Below are positions 33,309 to 45,379 of a stretch of 64,000 nt of DNA, piece after piece. Below the pieces are notes generated by a model that did no database searches, was not told the DNA's origin, and worked only from the letters and a program-made list of their open reading frames with translations. The stretch is from assembly GCF_000143415.4 (NCBI RefSeq), contig NW_003314272.1, positions 1,393,039 to 1,457,038 of the forward strand, in the 5' to 3' direction. Source of the DNA: Selaginella moellendorffii (lineage: Eukaryota; Streptophyta; Lycopodiopsida; Selaginellales; Selaginellaceae). Position 1 is the stretch's first letter, and every line of letters begins with the position of its first letter. Both the position numbers and the translations under genes were made by a program.

Positions 33309-33728
33309 TCAAGCTGAACATGCCACATTTGACATTTGTTGGATCATATTTGACATCAGTCTAGAAAAAAAACTGCATAAATTTCTGTTGCAGTCTAAAT
33401 GTCCAACATTCCAAGTCTCATCCAGCTCAGTTTCATCTGTTACGTAACAACTTGATTTCTTCAGCAAACCAAAATAATTTGTATTCTTAGTCTCATTTCC
33501 AGAACCATAAGCAGGTGCAGGAATGCATCCTATCTTTGCCACCACTTCTTTATATTCATCACCCAATGGTATTGTCTCTATGAGGCATCTTGTCTTAATA
33601 TAAAGAAGTGGTGGCAAAGATAGGCCGTATTCCACTGAAAAACTATGCACCTGCTTATGGTAAAGATCCCAAAGAATATTCGCCCACTGTTTCCTTCCTC
33701 TTAATAGTGTTTCTCGGACGAGGATCAC
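33309..33728 (-). pseudogene. U2 downstream fragment with fold-back insertion
   Basis: A 139-codon minus-strand frame (ILVRETLLRGRKQWANILWD..., ending NMIQQMSNVACSA). The middle stretch GLSLPPLLYIK is not ancestral protein: it is the reverse complement of the DNA encoding EYKEVVAKIG just downstream (see 33529-33624). The copy at about 47100-47330 lacks that inserted stretch. The frame's openness is partly accidental. Confidence 0.45.
33529..33624. repeat. 28-bp perfect inverted repeat with 40-bp loop
   Basis: CCTATCTTTGCCACC... at 33529-33556 is the exact reverse complement of 33597-33624. It lies 37 bp from the inner end of the right palindrome arm (33661). Confidence 0.95.
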
Positions 33729-33737
33729 ACCATCAAC

Positions 33738-34046
33738 CTAAGAAGAATTAGTAAATGTAAAAAAGGAACTGTTAGGCAGCATAGCTCCAAGCAGTACGTA
33801 AGCAACGGAAAGCTCCTCAAAAACAGAGCCTTGAAGCACCTCATATTCAATCTGCATGAAGTGCTCCAGGTCTATCGGTTCCATCAGAGTGAATTGAGCC
33901 TGGACTTTTACACTGCAAAAGTTAAGGTAGTAATCTAGGAACAAACAGCTCTTAGCCGGTTTAAAATGTAGCAGCGGCAGGATGTATCCTCCCCTAGCAA
34001 CACGTGGTATGCTCCTGTGCAAAATTATCTGTCTGGGATCCATCAA
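33738..34046 (-). pseudogene. U2 3' fragment, right arm
   Basis: Inverted, identical copy of 32006-32314. Confidence 0.4.
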
Positions 34047-34330
34047 CCAGGGCTATTGGAGCAACCTTGACTGATATGCTCCGCACCTCAAGCAATATCA
34101 CCACCCAGCATGGTGAGTTGTTTGGAGCTCTCACTTACAACGATCAAGTTGCTTGCAGGCTTTGTACTTTGGAAGCTATAAATTCTATTTCTTTCTGGTG
34201 TGGCTCTGCAGCTTCAGTGTCTTACACAACAGTGGGATGTAGAGTGCAGTATGTTATGAAAAATACCAGCTGGGTCAGCTGGATCATTCGCCAAGGCAAC
34301 TGGTTCATTCGGGCTTTCAAGTTCCATTGA
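34004..34330 (+). pseudogene. Cys-rich secreted protein fragment, right arm
   Basis: Inverted, identical copy of 31722-32048. It has no signal peptide or start of its own family. The 5' side is fused head-to-head to the U2 fragment. Confidence 0.75.
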
Positions 34331-34420
34331 AGAAGTTGGAAATAAATTGCACTTGCCCATTTGCCTTGCAACATGTGTTTCAACCCTAAAAGCCGTATCA
34401 TAAAAATCAAGGTTGTAGTA

Positions 34421-36500
34421 CTAGTGAAGGCTGACCTCGCTGACCCCTGCGGTGACCTCCTCCACTGAATTGACCAGGCTGACCACCACCGCCATCTTCT
34501 TGTTTCGCTTCTTCTTTGGCCTCTTGGTTGGCAAACAAGTAAAAAGATGGCGCTCCACAACAAAGAATCCCACTACAAACGCACCATTGGAGACGTTCTC
34601 CTTCCCACAAGTGCACCATCGCCCACGTCCCACGAGCCATCTCCTTCGCACGGCCGCGAGAGAGGCTCCCCGCACAGTCCTGGATTTCCCTCGTAGCTCG
34701 ACGCGCCAAACAACAGAGTCTCTGGAATCCTGCCTTCCAAGTCATTAGACACGACCCTCAGATCCTTGAGCAAGTGAAGCCTCGCCAGTCCCCCTGGTAT
34801 CGTCCCGTTGATCCGGTTGAAAGAGAGATCCAGCACTGCCATGGACGTCATCTCTCCCAGAGTCCATGGAATGCCTCCAGACAGCCGGTTGTGTGACAAG
34901 TTGAGCTCCCGGACTCCAGCCAGCTTTCCCAAGCTTGCGGGAATCTCACCGGTGAGCTGGTTCGCCGACAAGTCGAGCACCCCTGGCACCTCCAACTCCC
35001 TTGCGTATTGCTGGTACGTGTGTCCATCCAAGGAGGCAGCCATATCCTTGGACACAGTTCTTCTGTATGCATCGGTGGAGTTCTCCAGAAACACTCCCGA
35101 CGGTGTCATGGGCGATATTTTGAGAGCCTGGTTCTTGTCCGCGGTCTGGAAGCCGGTCAATTCACCGATGGACGCCGGAATCTCTCCACTCAGGAGGTTA
35201 GAGGATAGATCCAGTAGCTGCAAGGAGTCACAGCTTGCGAGGCTGCCAGGAATACCACCCGTGAGCTGGTTCTCGGACAAGTCCACCCGTGACAATCGTT
35301 GAAGCTGTCCGAGAGTGGCCGGGATGGAGCCGTCCAGCTTATAGAGTATGGAAAGTTTGGAAAGGTTGCCAACGGAGGGAGGGACATGTCGATTATCTCT
35401 GGCGAAGCTGGAGCTGGAATCACTCTGGAGAGCTGGTTTCCGTGGAGGAGCAAACTCCGAAGCTTTGCCATCCTGGCGATGGACTCGAGCTGAGTCATGT
35501 TCCAGAGCTGCTCCGGGACCGGACGGTCCGAGGTGTTGTTGAAACCAAAGAGTTGCAAGGTGGCCAAGTGCGGGAGCTGAAGCAGCGACACTGGAATCGA
35601 GCCATGCATGAGCGAGTTTCCATTGATATCAAACCACTCGAGCTTGCTGTTGTTGCCGATCTCAGGAGGAATTGGCCCCTCCAGCCACTGCAAGCTATAC
35701 AGTGAGAGCGCCACCAAGTTTTCGAGCCGTCCAAGCTCATCTGGTATCCTCCCGCCCAGAGAATTCTCCCCGAGCGCCAAGAGCTCGAGAGACGAGCAGT
35801 TTGCAAAAGCTGGTGGAATGAGCCCTTCCAGCCGGTTTCTCTCCACGAAGAATACTCGCAGCTCTTGCATAAACCCAACTTCCTGAGGAATCTCCCCTTC
35901 AACACCATTGCTCGTCAGCCAAATCTCCTGGAGCTTCGAGCAGTTCGCAAGGGACGGAGGAAGAGAACCTGACAAGCGGTTGTTGTCCAGGACGAGTATC
36001 TCCAACCTCTGGAGCGCTCCTAGCTGGGGCGGTATTGGACCTTGAAGCTGGTTTTGCTGGGCGTTGAGAAAACGAAGAGCGCTGCAGTTGCCGAGATCCC
36101 GAGGCAAGCTCCCAGTCAGTCTGTTACCTGAGACGTCCAAAGCTTGCAAGCTTTGCAGCAGCCCGAGCTCCGCAGGAAGAGATCCGACCAGCCGGTTTTT
36201 GCTCACGTCCAAGACTCGCAAACTCGTCAGCTGCCCGAGTGCCGGCGACGAGATCTCACCTGTGAATCCATTTCCTGCCAGATGAAGCTCCACCACCTCT
36301 GAATCGTCACTGTTGCAAATCACTCCCTTCCAGTCGGTGCATGCTCGATCGGAGTTTTCCACAGTCCAGTCTGAGGTGTTTCCCAGTCCCAGGAGGCTCC
36401 TTTTCAATGCAACCAAGACCCCAGCTTTGTGTGCGTTGAGTGACGCTGTAGAGGATCCAAGCGTGCTCAACAGGATCAGCCAGATCATGAGTTCCATCAT
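34421..36500 (-). pseudogene. LRR receptor-like protein, right copy (deleted)
   Basis: The copy of 29175-31631 reads normally from its ATG at 36500 to MTQLE. There 333 bp (111 codons, several LRRs) are missing in frame, with CGAGT shared at both breakpoints. A 31-bp deletion just after EIIDM shifts the frame, and a 12-bp deletion follows before the final LRR block (VDLSENQLTGG..., 35295-34573). The tail is also altered: small indels turn the region after CEGDG into a different short ending. Substitutions relative to the left copy cluster in this same part. It makes at best a truncated LRR protein. Confidence 0.85.
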
Positions 36501-36713
36501 CTGCAACTTGTTACTACTTCACTCCTCTTCCAGATTTTGATGGAGAGCCCTGCAATCCATCAGTCAGTCAAGGTGCGCCACAAAGACACGAAAGTATAGG
36601 AACTTTTGACTTTGCGACGTACCTTTATGCGGCGCGATTTTCTTGTTCTGACTTTGTCCCCCGCCAACTGTGCCCACCACGTGGACATATGGTGAAACAA
36701 AAGAAACGTAACT

Positions 36714-38815
36714 TCACCAGTGATCCCCACACGAGCAGGCTCCCTTCTCAAAGTGGTGGAACCGGCTCCCATCTCTCACAAAAATCCTCCTCTAAGTGAT
36801 ATCTGAGAGGAGTTTGATCGCAGAGTGGAGCCCACCCGGTGGCTGTTGACGACTCTCAGCGGACGAGAATCGTCTGGATCTTTGGCAGCGATCAGTCCGT
36901 AGGCGATGGCAAGCCTTTCGCTGTGGAAGCACAGGCTACGTTGTTTCTCCTCCTCGCTTGTGCCACCCTGCTGCTCCAAGTAAACTTCCCTCGTGTCGGG
37001 GACGTATCCAGCTTGCTTCATGGGCTCTAAAAGTTCCAGCAGCAGGGACCGGACCCTCTCCATCGTCCGGCCGTCGTGACCCTCCTGCTGCTCGTCTCTA
37101 CCACCACTCGTAAACATGTGTAGCTCGCTGTCAATCTCGATGCAGCTTACTGCCACTGGCCTCGTCACTCTGCGCTCCTTCATCTCCTTCCGGACTCTTC
37201 GAGCGTCGTCAAATCGCTTGGCAGCCGCGTACATGTTGGAGAGGAAGACGTAAGGGAGAGTTTCTGCCGGTGCTAGCTCGAAAACTTTCCTGGCGGCTCT
37301 CTCGCCACGATCCAAGTCACCGTGGCGCTTGCAACCCGACAGTAAAGTCATCCAGGCCCCTGCATCTGCTTGATATGGCATAGTTTCCACCAGCTCTTCG
37401 GCGTCTCCCAGTCTTCCCGAGCGGCCCGGAACGTCCACCATGCAAAGGTAGTGCTCCACCAATGGTACCACCCCGTGGTCCATCACAAAGACTGGAGGAA
37501 ATCTCGACAATCAGCCACGAGTGAAGTATGGCTGCAAGCAACCAGGACGCTCACGAACGTGATTCCGTCGTCTGGAATACCCTCCTGCTCCATCTTCCTG
37601 TAAATCCTGACTGTGCCTGTTTCTTATGACCGTGCTGTGTGAAGGCGGCGATCATCGCATTGCAAGAGAAGGCGTCTCTCGTCTTCATCCTGTTAAACAC
37701 GCGCTTCGCGTCGTCCAGGCTTCCACACCTCGCGTACATGCTGAGCAAGGAAGTCTCCATCTGCGGGGACGCGAGATTGGCTTCCACAACTCGGTGATGA
37801 ATCTATTCATCCGAGTTGAATCATCTCTTCGTCATCGAGAGGACGAAGGCTCTCAATGCCTTCGTCCAAAGCTCCCAGCAGTGCGCAGGCATTGAGAGCA
37901 CTGGAGCAGCTCACACCACTCGGCTCAACGTCCATCCTCTTGAAAAGGTTGAGAGCCTCCTGTGGATTCCCGTGCTGAGCGTAGGCCGCGATCATCGAAG
38001 TCCAGGAGATCACGTTCCTAGCCGTCATGGAGTCGAAGACCTTCCGAGCTTCCACCGGACTCCCACACTTCCCATACATTGTCACCAGCGCGTTCTGGAC
38101 GACAACGTTCGTGTCGAATCCCCGCGATTCCTCCCGGAGCCGCCGCTCCTCCTCGAGCGCCTGGAGGTGGCACCAAGCTCGTCACGATGAACTTGTCTCG
38201 CTCCTCCATCTCCCCCCAGAGCTCCAGCGCTTGCAAGGGGCGGTCCTCCCTCACGCACGCCGCGATCATGATCGCATAAGTCCTATCGTTCTTGCTGGCG
38301 ATGGAGTCGAACACCGCCTTGGCATCCAGGAACTTGCCACTCCGGGCATACATGTGTGCCACCAAGTTGCCTCANNNNNNNNNNNNNNNNNNNNNNNNNN
38401 NNNNNNNNNNNNNNNNNNNNNNNNNNNNNNNNNNNNNNNNNNNNNNNNNNNNNNNNNNNNNNNNNNNNNNNNNNAGATTATTCTCGACAATGTGCTTGTG
38501 GACTCTCCCACCTTCTTCCAGGGATTTGTGGCGGCAGCACCGGCGGAGGAGCGATCCATAGCCCAGCGCTGGATCGCTCACATTCTGCCGGTCAATCTCC
38601 GCCAGGACATTCCCGGCGCTGGACCGCTTCAAGCTCGGTAATCGCGACGGAGCTGGCATTTTTCGCCATCGCGGTACCTGAGATTGGGGGCAAGATGCCG
38701 CTCGGCATGGAACTGCATCGCACAATCCCTTGCCAGCACGCCATTGAGCTCCGTGCGCGCAATCAGCCGCGGCAGCTTCTCCCTGCCGCCACCTCGCGAC
38801 CGCCGGCATACGCAC
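36714..38815 (-). pseudogene. PPR protein, E/DYW class (broken), right copy
   Basis: Inverted copy of 26921-28961 with the same frameshifts, the same second fold-back insertion (about 37787-37870) and the same DYW damage. The first palindrome position is hidden in the assembly gap (38375-38474). Sharing of lesions shows that the gene died before this duplication or before arm homogenisation. Confidence 0.88.
38375..38474. other. Assembly gap (100 N)
   Basis: Exactly 100 unknown bases between TTGCCTCA and AGATTATTCTCGACAATG. In the left arm the equivalent site is the perfect palindrome 27244-27302. A round 100 usually marks a gap of unknown size. Confidence 0.99.
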
Positions 38816-39132
38816 GGAAGAACCCTAATTTCCGGTGTGTAAGTTCTTGATCCCGAGCTTAAACGTAGCAAAGCTGCTCGTCGTCATATAGTCATATAGC
38901 GGCGAGATTCAGAGCCACAGCCAAGAGCCTATGATATATGTGCTAGCTGTAAGCTAGATTACGTTTTCAAATTTGTAGTACTTCCGATTCGCTCAGTGCC
39001 AAAGTTCTAACTAAACGATGAAAACACAAAATGAAAGTGATCACGAGATCGGCCTATGAGAACATTCTTCGAAACCCACTTACCCGAGCCGGACTGATAG
39101 CAATCTTTTCATTGCCGAGGTCGCCGATGTTC

Positions 39133-39291
39133 TCAACTTTCATCGCCTTCCATCGCGAAAGTAGCTCGTGGCTCCCGATCCACCTTTAACATTTTGAGTT
39201 GTTGCATCACCAGTGGAAGACGGTGGAGCCGTAGATTCGTGAGCAGCTCCTTGGCCACCAGCCTCTCGACGCTCGAGTAGATGTTTGCCAT
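39133..39291 (-). CDS. Short conserved ORF, 52 residues, copy 2
   Basis: Inverted identical copy of 26445-26603 (MANIYSSVERL..., ending EGDES). It is followed by the same donor-like GTAAGT. No function is recognised. Confidence 0.35.
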   Translation of the reverse strand: MANIYSSVERLVAKELLTNLRLHRLPLVMQQLKMLKVDREPRATFAMEGDES

Positions 39292-39826
39292 GGCTCCAGA
39301 TGGCTGTTACCCGAGAGCTTGAGCACGATGATATCAGAAAGCCTAATAGTGCTGGGCTAGTATATTAAATCGCCAGAAAATGTGATGACTCTATACACTC
39401 TCAAGCTCTCCCCGATAACGTGGTATCCCATGCCTGGAGCGCATTGGCTCGAGCAAGCCTTCCCAACGTTCTCAGGAGAGCCCATGCTATCGAAGCAAAG
39501 GGACAACCACTACTGCTGAACAAACATATTCATTTCCATTTCTTTGTTTCTACTTTTTCTGATATGGGCGGGATCCAATGATCTGACTCACCAAAGTTGA
39601 AAAACCAAAAAAAGGCTCACCCGATCAAATATTTCCAAGCAGACATCTGTGATCTAGCGAACTGTTTCAGCAGCTCTAGCACCTACAAACATGGCAGTTC
39701 CCGTTGACCACCAAAACTTTTATGAAAGTTCAGAGCATCGGAAACGTGGAGATCATCGGTTGGGATAAGATGTTAATACTGATCCACTAAAGTGAACTAA
39801 TATACTCGAAAAGTTATGAAAGAATA

Positions 39827-40664
39827 TTACAAGTGATTTAATCCTACATACCAAATAGTTGGTGTTAATAAATCCACATTTGGGTCCGAATGGTAGAATG
39901 AAGTGGCTTCTGGATGTAGAAACCAAGTCCCATGGAATGGTTCACCGTTCAGCAGCGGATTGTCAAGCCCATGGCCAGCGGAGATGTCCAGATGTAAAAC
40001 AAGGATACCATGTTGCATAGTCCACCAGGTCTTTGTTCCCAGTTTCCTCGCCCATCTTCATCAGCTTCTTTTGGAGTTGAAGGATCTTGGCTTCGGTCTC
40101 CTGGATCATTTTGCATACTTTGTCGACAGCCTCTTGAAAGCTTGCATTATTCGGGCTGTGGCAAAAGATGACACAGAGATAGTTGTGGAAGCACTTGATT
40201 TTCATCTCGTGTCGGAAGGAGAAGAGAACATGATCAGCCACTGCGTTGACAAATGCTACAAAATCTGGAGATTCAACCATACCCTTATCCAGCTTGAGAT
40301 CCATGCAAAACTCACACATAATACCTCCGGCTCCTTCAACGAAAACTGTCCCTCTCCGGAGCAACTGATATTTCTCGAGACTTGGGATGGATTTGGCAGA
40401 TCGCAAAGAGGCCTCCTCCACCAAAGAATCCAGAAATGTTTTCAAACAAATCATATAGCGAGCAAACAGTGGGGGATCCATGAGACTCCGAAAGCTCGAC
40501 ATCACCTTCTCAAACATGGCATAGCTAGGATGCTTCTGCTTCTCTTTTTCACTCAAGACATAGCTTCCCTTAGCAACTTCAAGCAGAATATCAGCAGCTT
40601 TTGTCCCCTCTTGCTCATTGATTGTCTCAGCAATGTCATCCAGAACAAAAAGACTTTTGTCCCC
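39827..40664 (-). pseudogene. Uncharacterised gene U1, copy 2 (C-terminus broken)
   Basis: Open from 40664 through VLDDIAETINEQEG, the FVNAVADHVLFSF segment and the predicted coiled coil (IQETEAKILQLQKKLMKM) to CFTSGHLRWPWA. There a 20-bp deletion relative to copy 3 (after CCCATGG at about 39974) shifts the frame and stops at 39963. The lost C-terminus (GLDNPLLNGEPFHGTWFLHPEA) is still readable in another phase. The shared part is identical to copy 3 at protein level over nearly 200 residues. Upstream of 40664 there is an in-frame stop, so an upstream exon or an internal start must be assumed. Confidence 0.65.
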
Positions 40665-40729
40665 TCAATTGGTGGAGGTGCTGCTCCTTGCCCAACTTGG
40701 GTGATGGCTCTCAAGCATAGAATTTGAGA

Positions 40730-42540
40730 CAAGCTCGCTATAAACTTCCCTACATAGAAAAAAAGGGGGAAAAACCATTCACTCCATCGAGAAAGGAAGA
40801 AAAAGTCCGAAGGATGATGCTAATTTGGAAGATTTTTAGAATATTCAAGTATATAAATAGGAAATATTATCAAAAACAATCTAGCAATATTATCAAAAAA
40901 CACATTTTTATCTATTCAATTTTCATTTCAGTTGTTAAAATTTTAATTTCATTTCCAACCACAATTCCAATATTTAGGTTGAATTGTTTTTAGTATAGCT
41001 ATTGAAATTATTTAGTAATAATATTCACTCAACTCCTATCAAACATTTTTTATTTTGTATTATAAATTCCTAAAAACAAGAAAGACATTTATAGCTTTTA
41101 TTCTTTTAAATGTATTTATGATAAAATTAAATTAGCTTACTTTTTCTATTTTAATTTCTTAGATCAGATTTAAAAATTACAGTACTTCTTCATTTTAAAA
41201 CGTTAAGCTGATTATGTGTATTTGTTGTCCACCAAACTTTATTAAGTACTTTTTCTTAGTTTCAAACATTTTATATTGTTGGAAATGTGATAATTAAAAT
41301 TTTTAAAAAGCTTTTTTAATAGATTACACTACTTTTTTCTCTTGGTATATAAAGCAATGTAACAACATATTGAAGAATAAATACACAAACACCATAATAG
41401 TTTACAATATTATTTAATTTCGATAAGATATTTATTCGTGAATATTATAATTTGATTTTACATTTAATATTTAAGATTTTCAAAGTAAAATCACAACCAT
41501 TTTTAATATGATTTCTAACATACTTATCAAATATACTTTTCATAAAACAGTGAAAAGGTTTAACAAATAATAAATATTCAACACATTTCTGTTTTTATTA
41601 ATTCTACATTTATCATTATAAAATTAATAATATCATTCATATATATAATGACTAAGTTTCTAAAACTTTTCATTTTTCAAACCATGGTTTTATGGTCTCA
41701 ATAATTATTATATTAAAGATTTAGTGTGTACAATTCAGGTTAATTTATCATATTTTGGTGATGTTTATATGACTCAAAAGTATAAGCAATAAATCTATTT
41801 ATAACAAACATCTCTAATCCTCATGAATGGGAATATTCTATTTTTATTTTAATGTATTCTGGCATAAAGAAGAAGATGATAATATATACTTTTGGAACCT
41901 ATGCTTTAATTTCTAGAAATAGCTATGAAAACCTAATTTATTTGTATGGTATAAAAGAGTCATTCGTGAATTAGACATTTAAACTATATGTTCTTATATC
42001 CATTGTGACAATATTTCCAAATTTCTTCTTAAAGCTTTGTATATTAATATTATAAATCTCTCTCACCAAAATAGAAAATGAATGAGTTTAAACAATAATC
42101 TTATTCTTCTTAATAAAAATATAATATTAAGAGTTAATTTTACTGAGTAACAATGCATTGTGCCCAGAGGTAATAAACTGAACCTAAAAATAAATTTATA
42201 CTTTTGTGTTTGAGGAAGTTATTGTACACCTATTGTTCTATGTGAGTCAGTGTTTCTATTACACTAAATATGATTTTAGAATTGCATTGAAAATAGTTAA
42301 TTAAGAAGACTATCAAAAACCATAAAAAACTATAAACTTGAAGCATTTGAAATTTCATATTGTACTATTGATATTGTTTTTCATTTATTTTTTCCATATT
42401 TGCTTCAAATAATTGGTGATATTTACTAGTTTATATAAGGTATTCATCTTGTATTATAATTGTTGCATTTGTTAATATTTATATTTTATAAACCTGTGTA
42501 AAGAATATACGTAGAATATCCAAAAGTATTTAAATATTCA
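40730..42540. repeat. Repeat R, outer right arm copy
   Basis: AT-rich, no gene. 40880-42027 is the inverted counterpart of 5430-6964 plus 19599-19864 and 24875-24960, without the retrotransposons. 41466-42540 is a direct counterpart of 1-1300. This shows the pre-insertion state of the left arm. Confidence 0.8.
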
Positions 42541-42554
42541 CCACTGCTCTTAAC

Positions 42555-42900
42555 AAGCAGGACGAGTTCTTGCAAAAGATTGTCAACGATCACAAGGAGA
42601 CGGCACGGGAATGCAAGGTCTTCCTTGATATCATGCTCGAGTTCTACAGAGCAAATACCCAGGGAGAAACAAAGAGTTCTTGCTAGTTTGTGATTACAAT
42701 AACTTTCATTCCTGCTTATGGCTGCACCTGATACATCTGCCACCACAAGCGAGTGGCTCATGGCCTCGGTGATGCACAATCCTCAGGTTTTGATCAAACT
42801 CCAGGAAGAGCTTGACAGAGCCGTAGGTGGCAACCGAATGGTCCAAGAATCTGACCTGACATTGGTGAATGCTTGGGCCGTCCACATGGATCAACAATGA
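42555..42900 (+). pseudogene. Cytochrome P450 fragment, second copy
   Basis: Same truncated structure as 1311-1641 but slightly longer at the 5' end (KQDEFLQKIVNDHKE). Decayed intron, I-helix DTSATTSEW, then VQESDL joined to NAWAVHMDQQ and a stop. It lacks the K-helix and haem loop. Confidence 0.85.
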
Positions 42901-43150
42901 GCATGTGCATTGTATGTTACTTGGGGGTATTTTTATCCTATTGATATTGAGCATTTGAAAATAAATACTAAAAACTCATAAACTTTTAGGATGTTTATGA
43001 AGAATATAAATTCACATTGAAAATCTCAAGAAAGAGAAATGAAATTTGGTTGTGGATGTTGTGGTTGATGATGCACCAATTTAAAGTTTTAAAATTTCTT
43101 ATTGATTTTTAGTTATAAACCTAATATAAAAAAACTTTCCCTTTATTGTT

Positions 43151-44753
43151 TTACTTGATCTCAGCTGACCCATAGACTTCCATCGGCAGCCTTGGAGTGG
43201 CCATGGCTTGCAGCGGAGTCTTGAGGTAGCAAGAGCCATTGTAAACCTCCTCTATGGATGGTATTGTCCCTGGCACAAAGCTCCAATCAAAGCAGTGAAT
43301 GAGATTGGCCACCAGCAGCTCCACTGTTCGCAATCCCAATGGCATTCCAGGACACATTCTACGACCGGATCCAAACGGGAGGAGCTCAAAGTTTTGGCCT
43401 TTGAAATCGATGGAGCTCCCCAAGAAGCGCTCTGGGTAAAACTGGGTGGGATTCTCCCACACTGCCGAATCCATATGCACAGCCCAAACATTCACCAGGA
43501 GAGTGGTTCCCTTTGGAACGGTATAACCGGCAATTGTGGCTTCCTGGGTGGCCATGCGTGGGAAAAGGAGCGTTCCTGGAGGATACATCCTAAGTGTCTC
43601 CTTGAGAACAAGCTGGAGATAGTCGAGCTTTGGGAGGTCGGATTCTTGGACCATCTGGTCACTGCCTACGACTCGGTCAAGCTCCTCCCGGAGCTTGATC
43701 AAAACCCGAGGATTATGCATCACCAAGGCCATGATCCATTCGCTTGTGGTAGCAGTAGCATCAGTCCCAGCCATAAGCATCTCCTGGAATGAAAGTTATA
43801 GCAATCACAAAGTACATAAGAAGAAGTCTTACCAACAGATTTGCTTTAACGTGTGTTTCTCCCTGGGCATTATTTCCGTAGAACTCAAGCATGATATCAA
43901 GGAAGTCCTTGCATTCCCGTGTCGTTTCCTTGTGCTCGTCAATGATCTTTCGCAAGAACTTCTCTTGTTTCGCATGGATTTGCTTGTACCGAGGGATCTG
44001 CCAGTCCAGCCATCTTAAATACCACGGTACGAGGGTGCTAATGCACGAGGGATTGATCACCAGGTCGACAATGGAGAGCAGAATCTCTTTGAATTCTAAA
44101 GCGTCGGAGTCGACTTCGTCTTCACCAAAGTACCTCTTGCTCATCAAAATCCTGGACATATTGTTGAAAGCAAAAATGGAGAACAGCGATCTTATTTCCA
44201 CGGGCTTGCTGTTGCTGAAAGACTTTAAGATCTCTCCCAAGGCATGGGAGAGCTCCTCTTTTCTCATCCACGCAAATGAATCGATGGACTTGGCTGTGAA
44301 GAGCTCCATGGAACACAGCTTGCGAGTGTCTTTCCAGTACTTCCCATATGGAGAAGTTCCAAGTCCCGAATAGTTATAGCTGAAGTGGTCGCCTAAAACC
44401 ATGTATGGCCTGGAACCAAACTTTATGTCGTGTGTGGTAAATACTTCCTTGATTATCTTCTGGCTAGAGATAACCACAGTGGGCATCATTCCCATCTTCA
44501 AGAACACAATGGGGCCATACTTTCTGGAGATAGATTGTAAACTCCTATGTGGGGGCTTTCCTGCCAGTAAATGAAGGTGGCCGATCAGCGGCAGTCCCCA
44601 TGGGCCTGGGGGGAGGTTTTTGAAAGATCTGTAGCTCCATGATAGAACTAAGAAGAGAATAAAAGCTACAAAGAGCACAACTGGGAGGATTTCCATGAAC
44701 GCAAACCTCTTATGCTGCCAATTGGAGAATTGCTTCTTTATACAGAAGTTCAT
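43151..44753 (-). CDS. Cytochrome P450, A-type (CYP71 clan), copy B
   Basis: Same enzyme as copy A. Exons 44753-43833 and 43783-43151, intron 43832-43784 (49 bp, phase 0, GTAAG...CAG). Product about 517 residues with PPGP, AGTDATATT, ETLR, PERF and FGSGRRMCPG all intact. It differs from copy A at scattered sites (for example PGTLLF for PGVLLF and LIHCFDW for LIHGFDW). A 9-bp deletion removes the usual stop after EVYGN, so translation runs four codons further and ends EVYGSAEIK. Apart from that tail the protein is identical to copy C. The substrate is unknown; ER membrane expected. Confidence 0.92.
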
Positions 44754-45052
44754 GACACAACACCATATGTTCTACGGTGGAACAGTGATTCTAGCAAGAG
44801 TTTAGTTCAATTATGAGAATTGAACTAAACTCCAAGGCTACGCATGGAGATCTACGAGAACATGATCATGTAAGTCCCATGTAGGTGTAAGACTTAGATA
44901 CAAATTTTAAAAGAAAGTTTGAATATATGGTTAGCATCGTTCACGTGACAAATAAACCTGCAAATGCAACACCTCATCCAAATCTCATAGAGCTTGCAAG
45001 GGGACCCAACTTGTATTGTACCTTGGAGCTGGTGTTGAGGAAAATGTAGCCA

Positions 45053-45300
45053 CTAGCTCACGTCCAAAACTCGCAAACTCGTCAGCCGGCTGTGAATCCA
45101 CTGTCCATTCTTGGTTTCCTTCATATCAACCAACCAAAGAATAGAAGCTTCAAGTGTGTCAGACTTTTTGGTTTGAGCATTATGTGCAACTTTCTTTCTA
45201 GAAGGAGTTGACACGCTTGAATTTGAACGATAGTTTGGCTTTCCACGAGTTTTCTCATAACACATTCTACCGGGAGAGCTCTGCAATCCACCAGTCAGTC
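45053..45300 (-). pseudogene. Chimeric relic with LRR 5' fragment, copy B
   Basis: Counterpart of 3765-4060. The open frame CYEKTRGKPNYRS... runs to KNGQWIHSRLTSLRVLDVS and a stop. Only the last dozen codons come from the LRR gene; the rest is unrecognised. Confidence 0.5.
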
Positions 45301-45379
45301 AAAGCCACAAAGTAACTTTACTTTGGGTAATGTAAGCACGAAAGCCCCTAAAACTTATTCAAATGGACGGGCATACCGT

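Larger units (their letters stand above)
33661..39655. repeat. Inner palindrome arm, right
   Basis: Inverted copy of 26090-32395. It differs mainly by three deletions in the LRR gene (333, 31 and 12 bp), a small cluster of substitutions around them and the 100-N gap. It lacks the fine-scale divergence seen on the outer side of 39655. Confidence 0.85.

Noticed and set aside
38027-38641. 204-codon frame spanning the N gap
   Set aside because: It exists only because the gap translates as unknown residues, and it is antisense to the PPR pseudogene.
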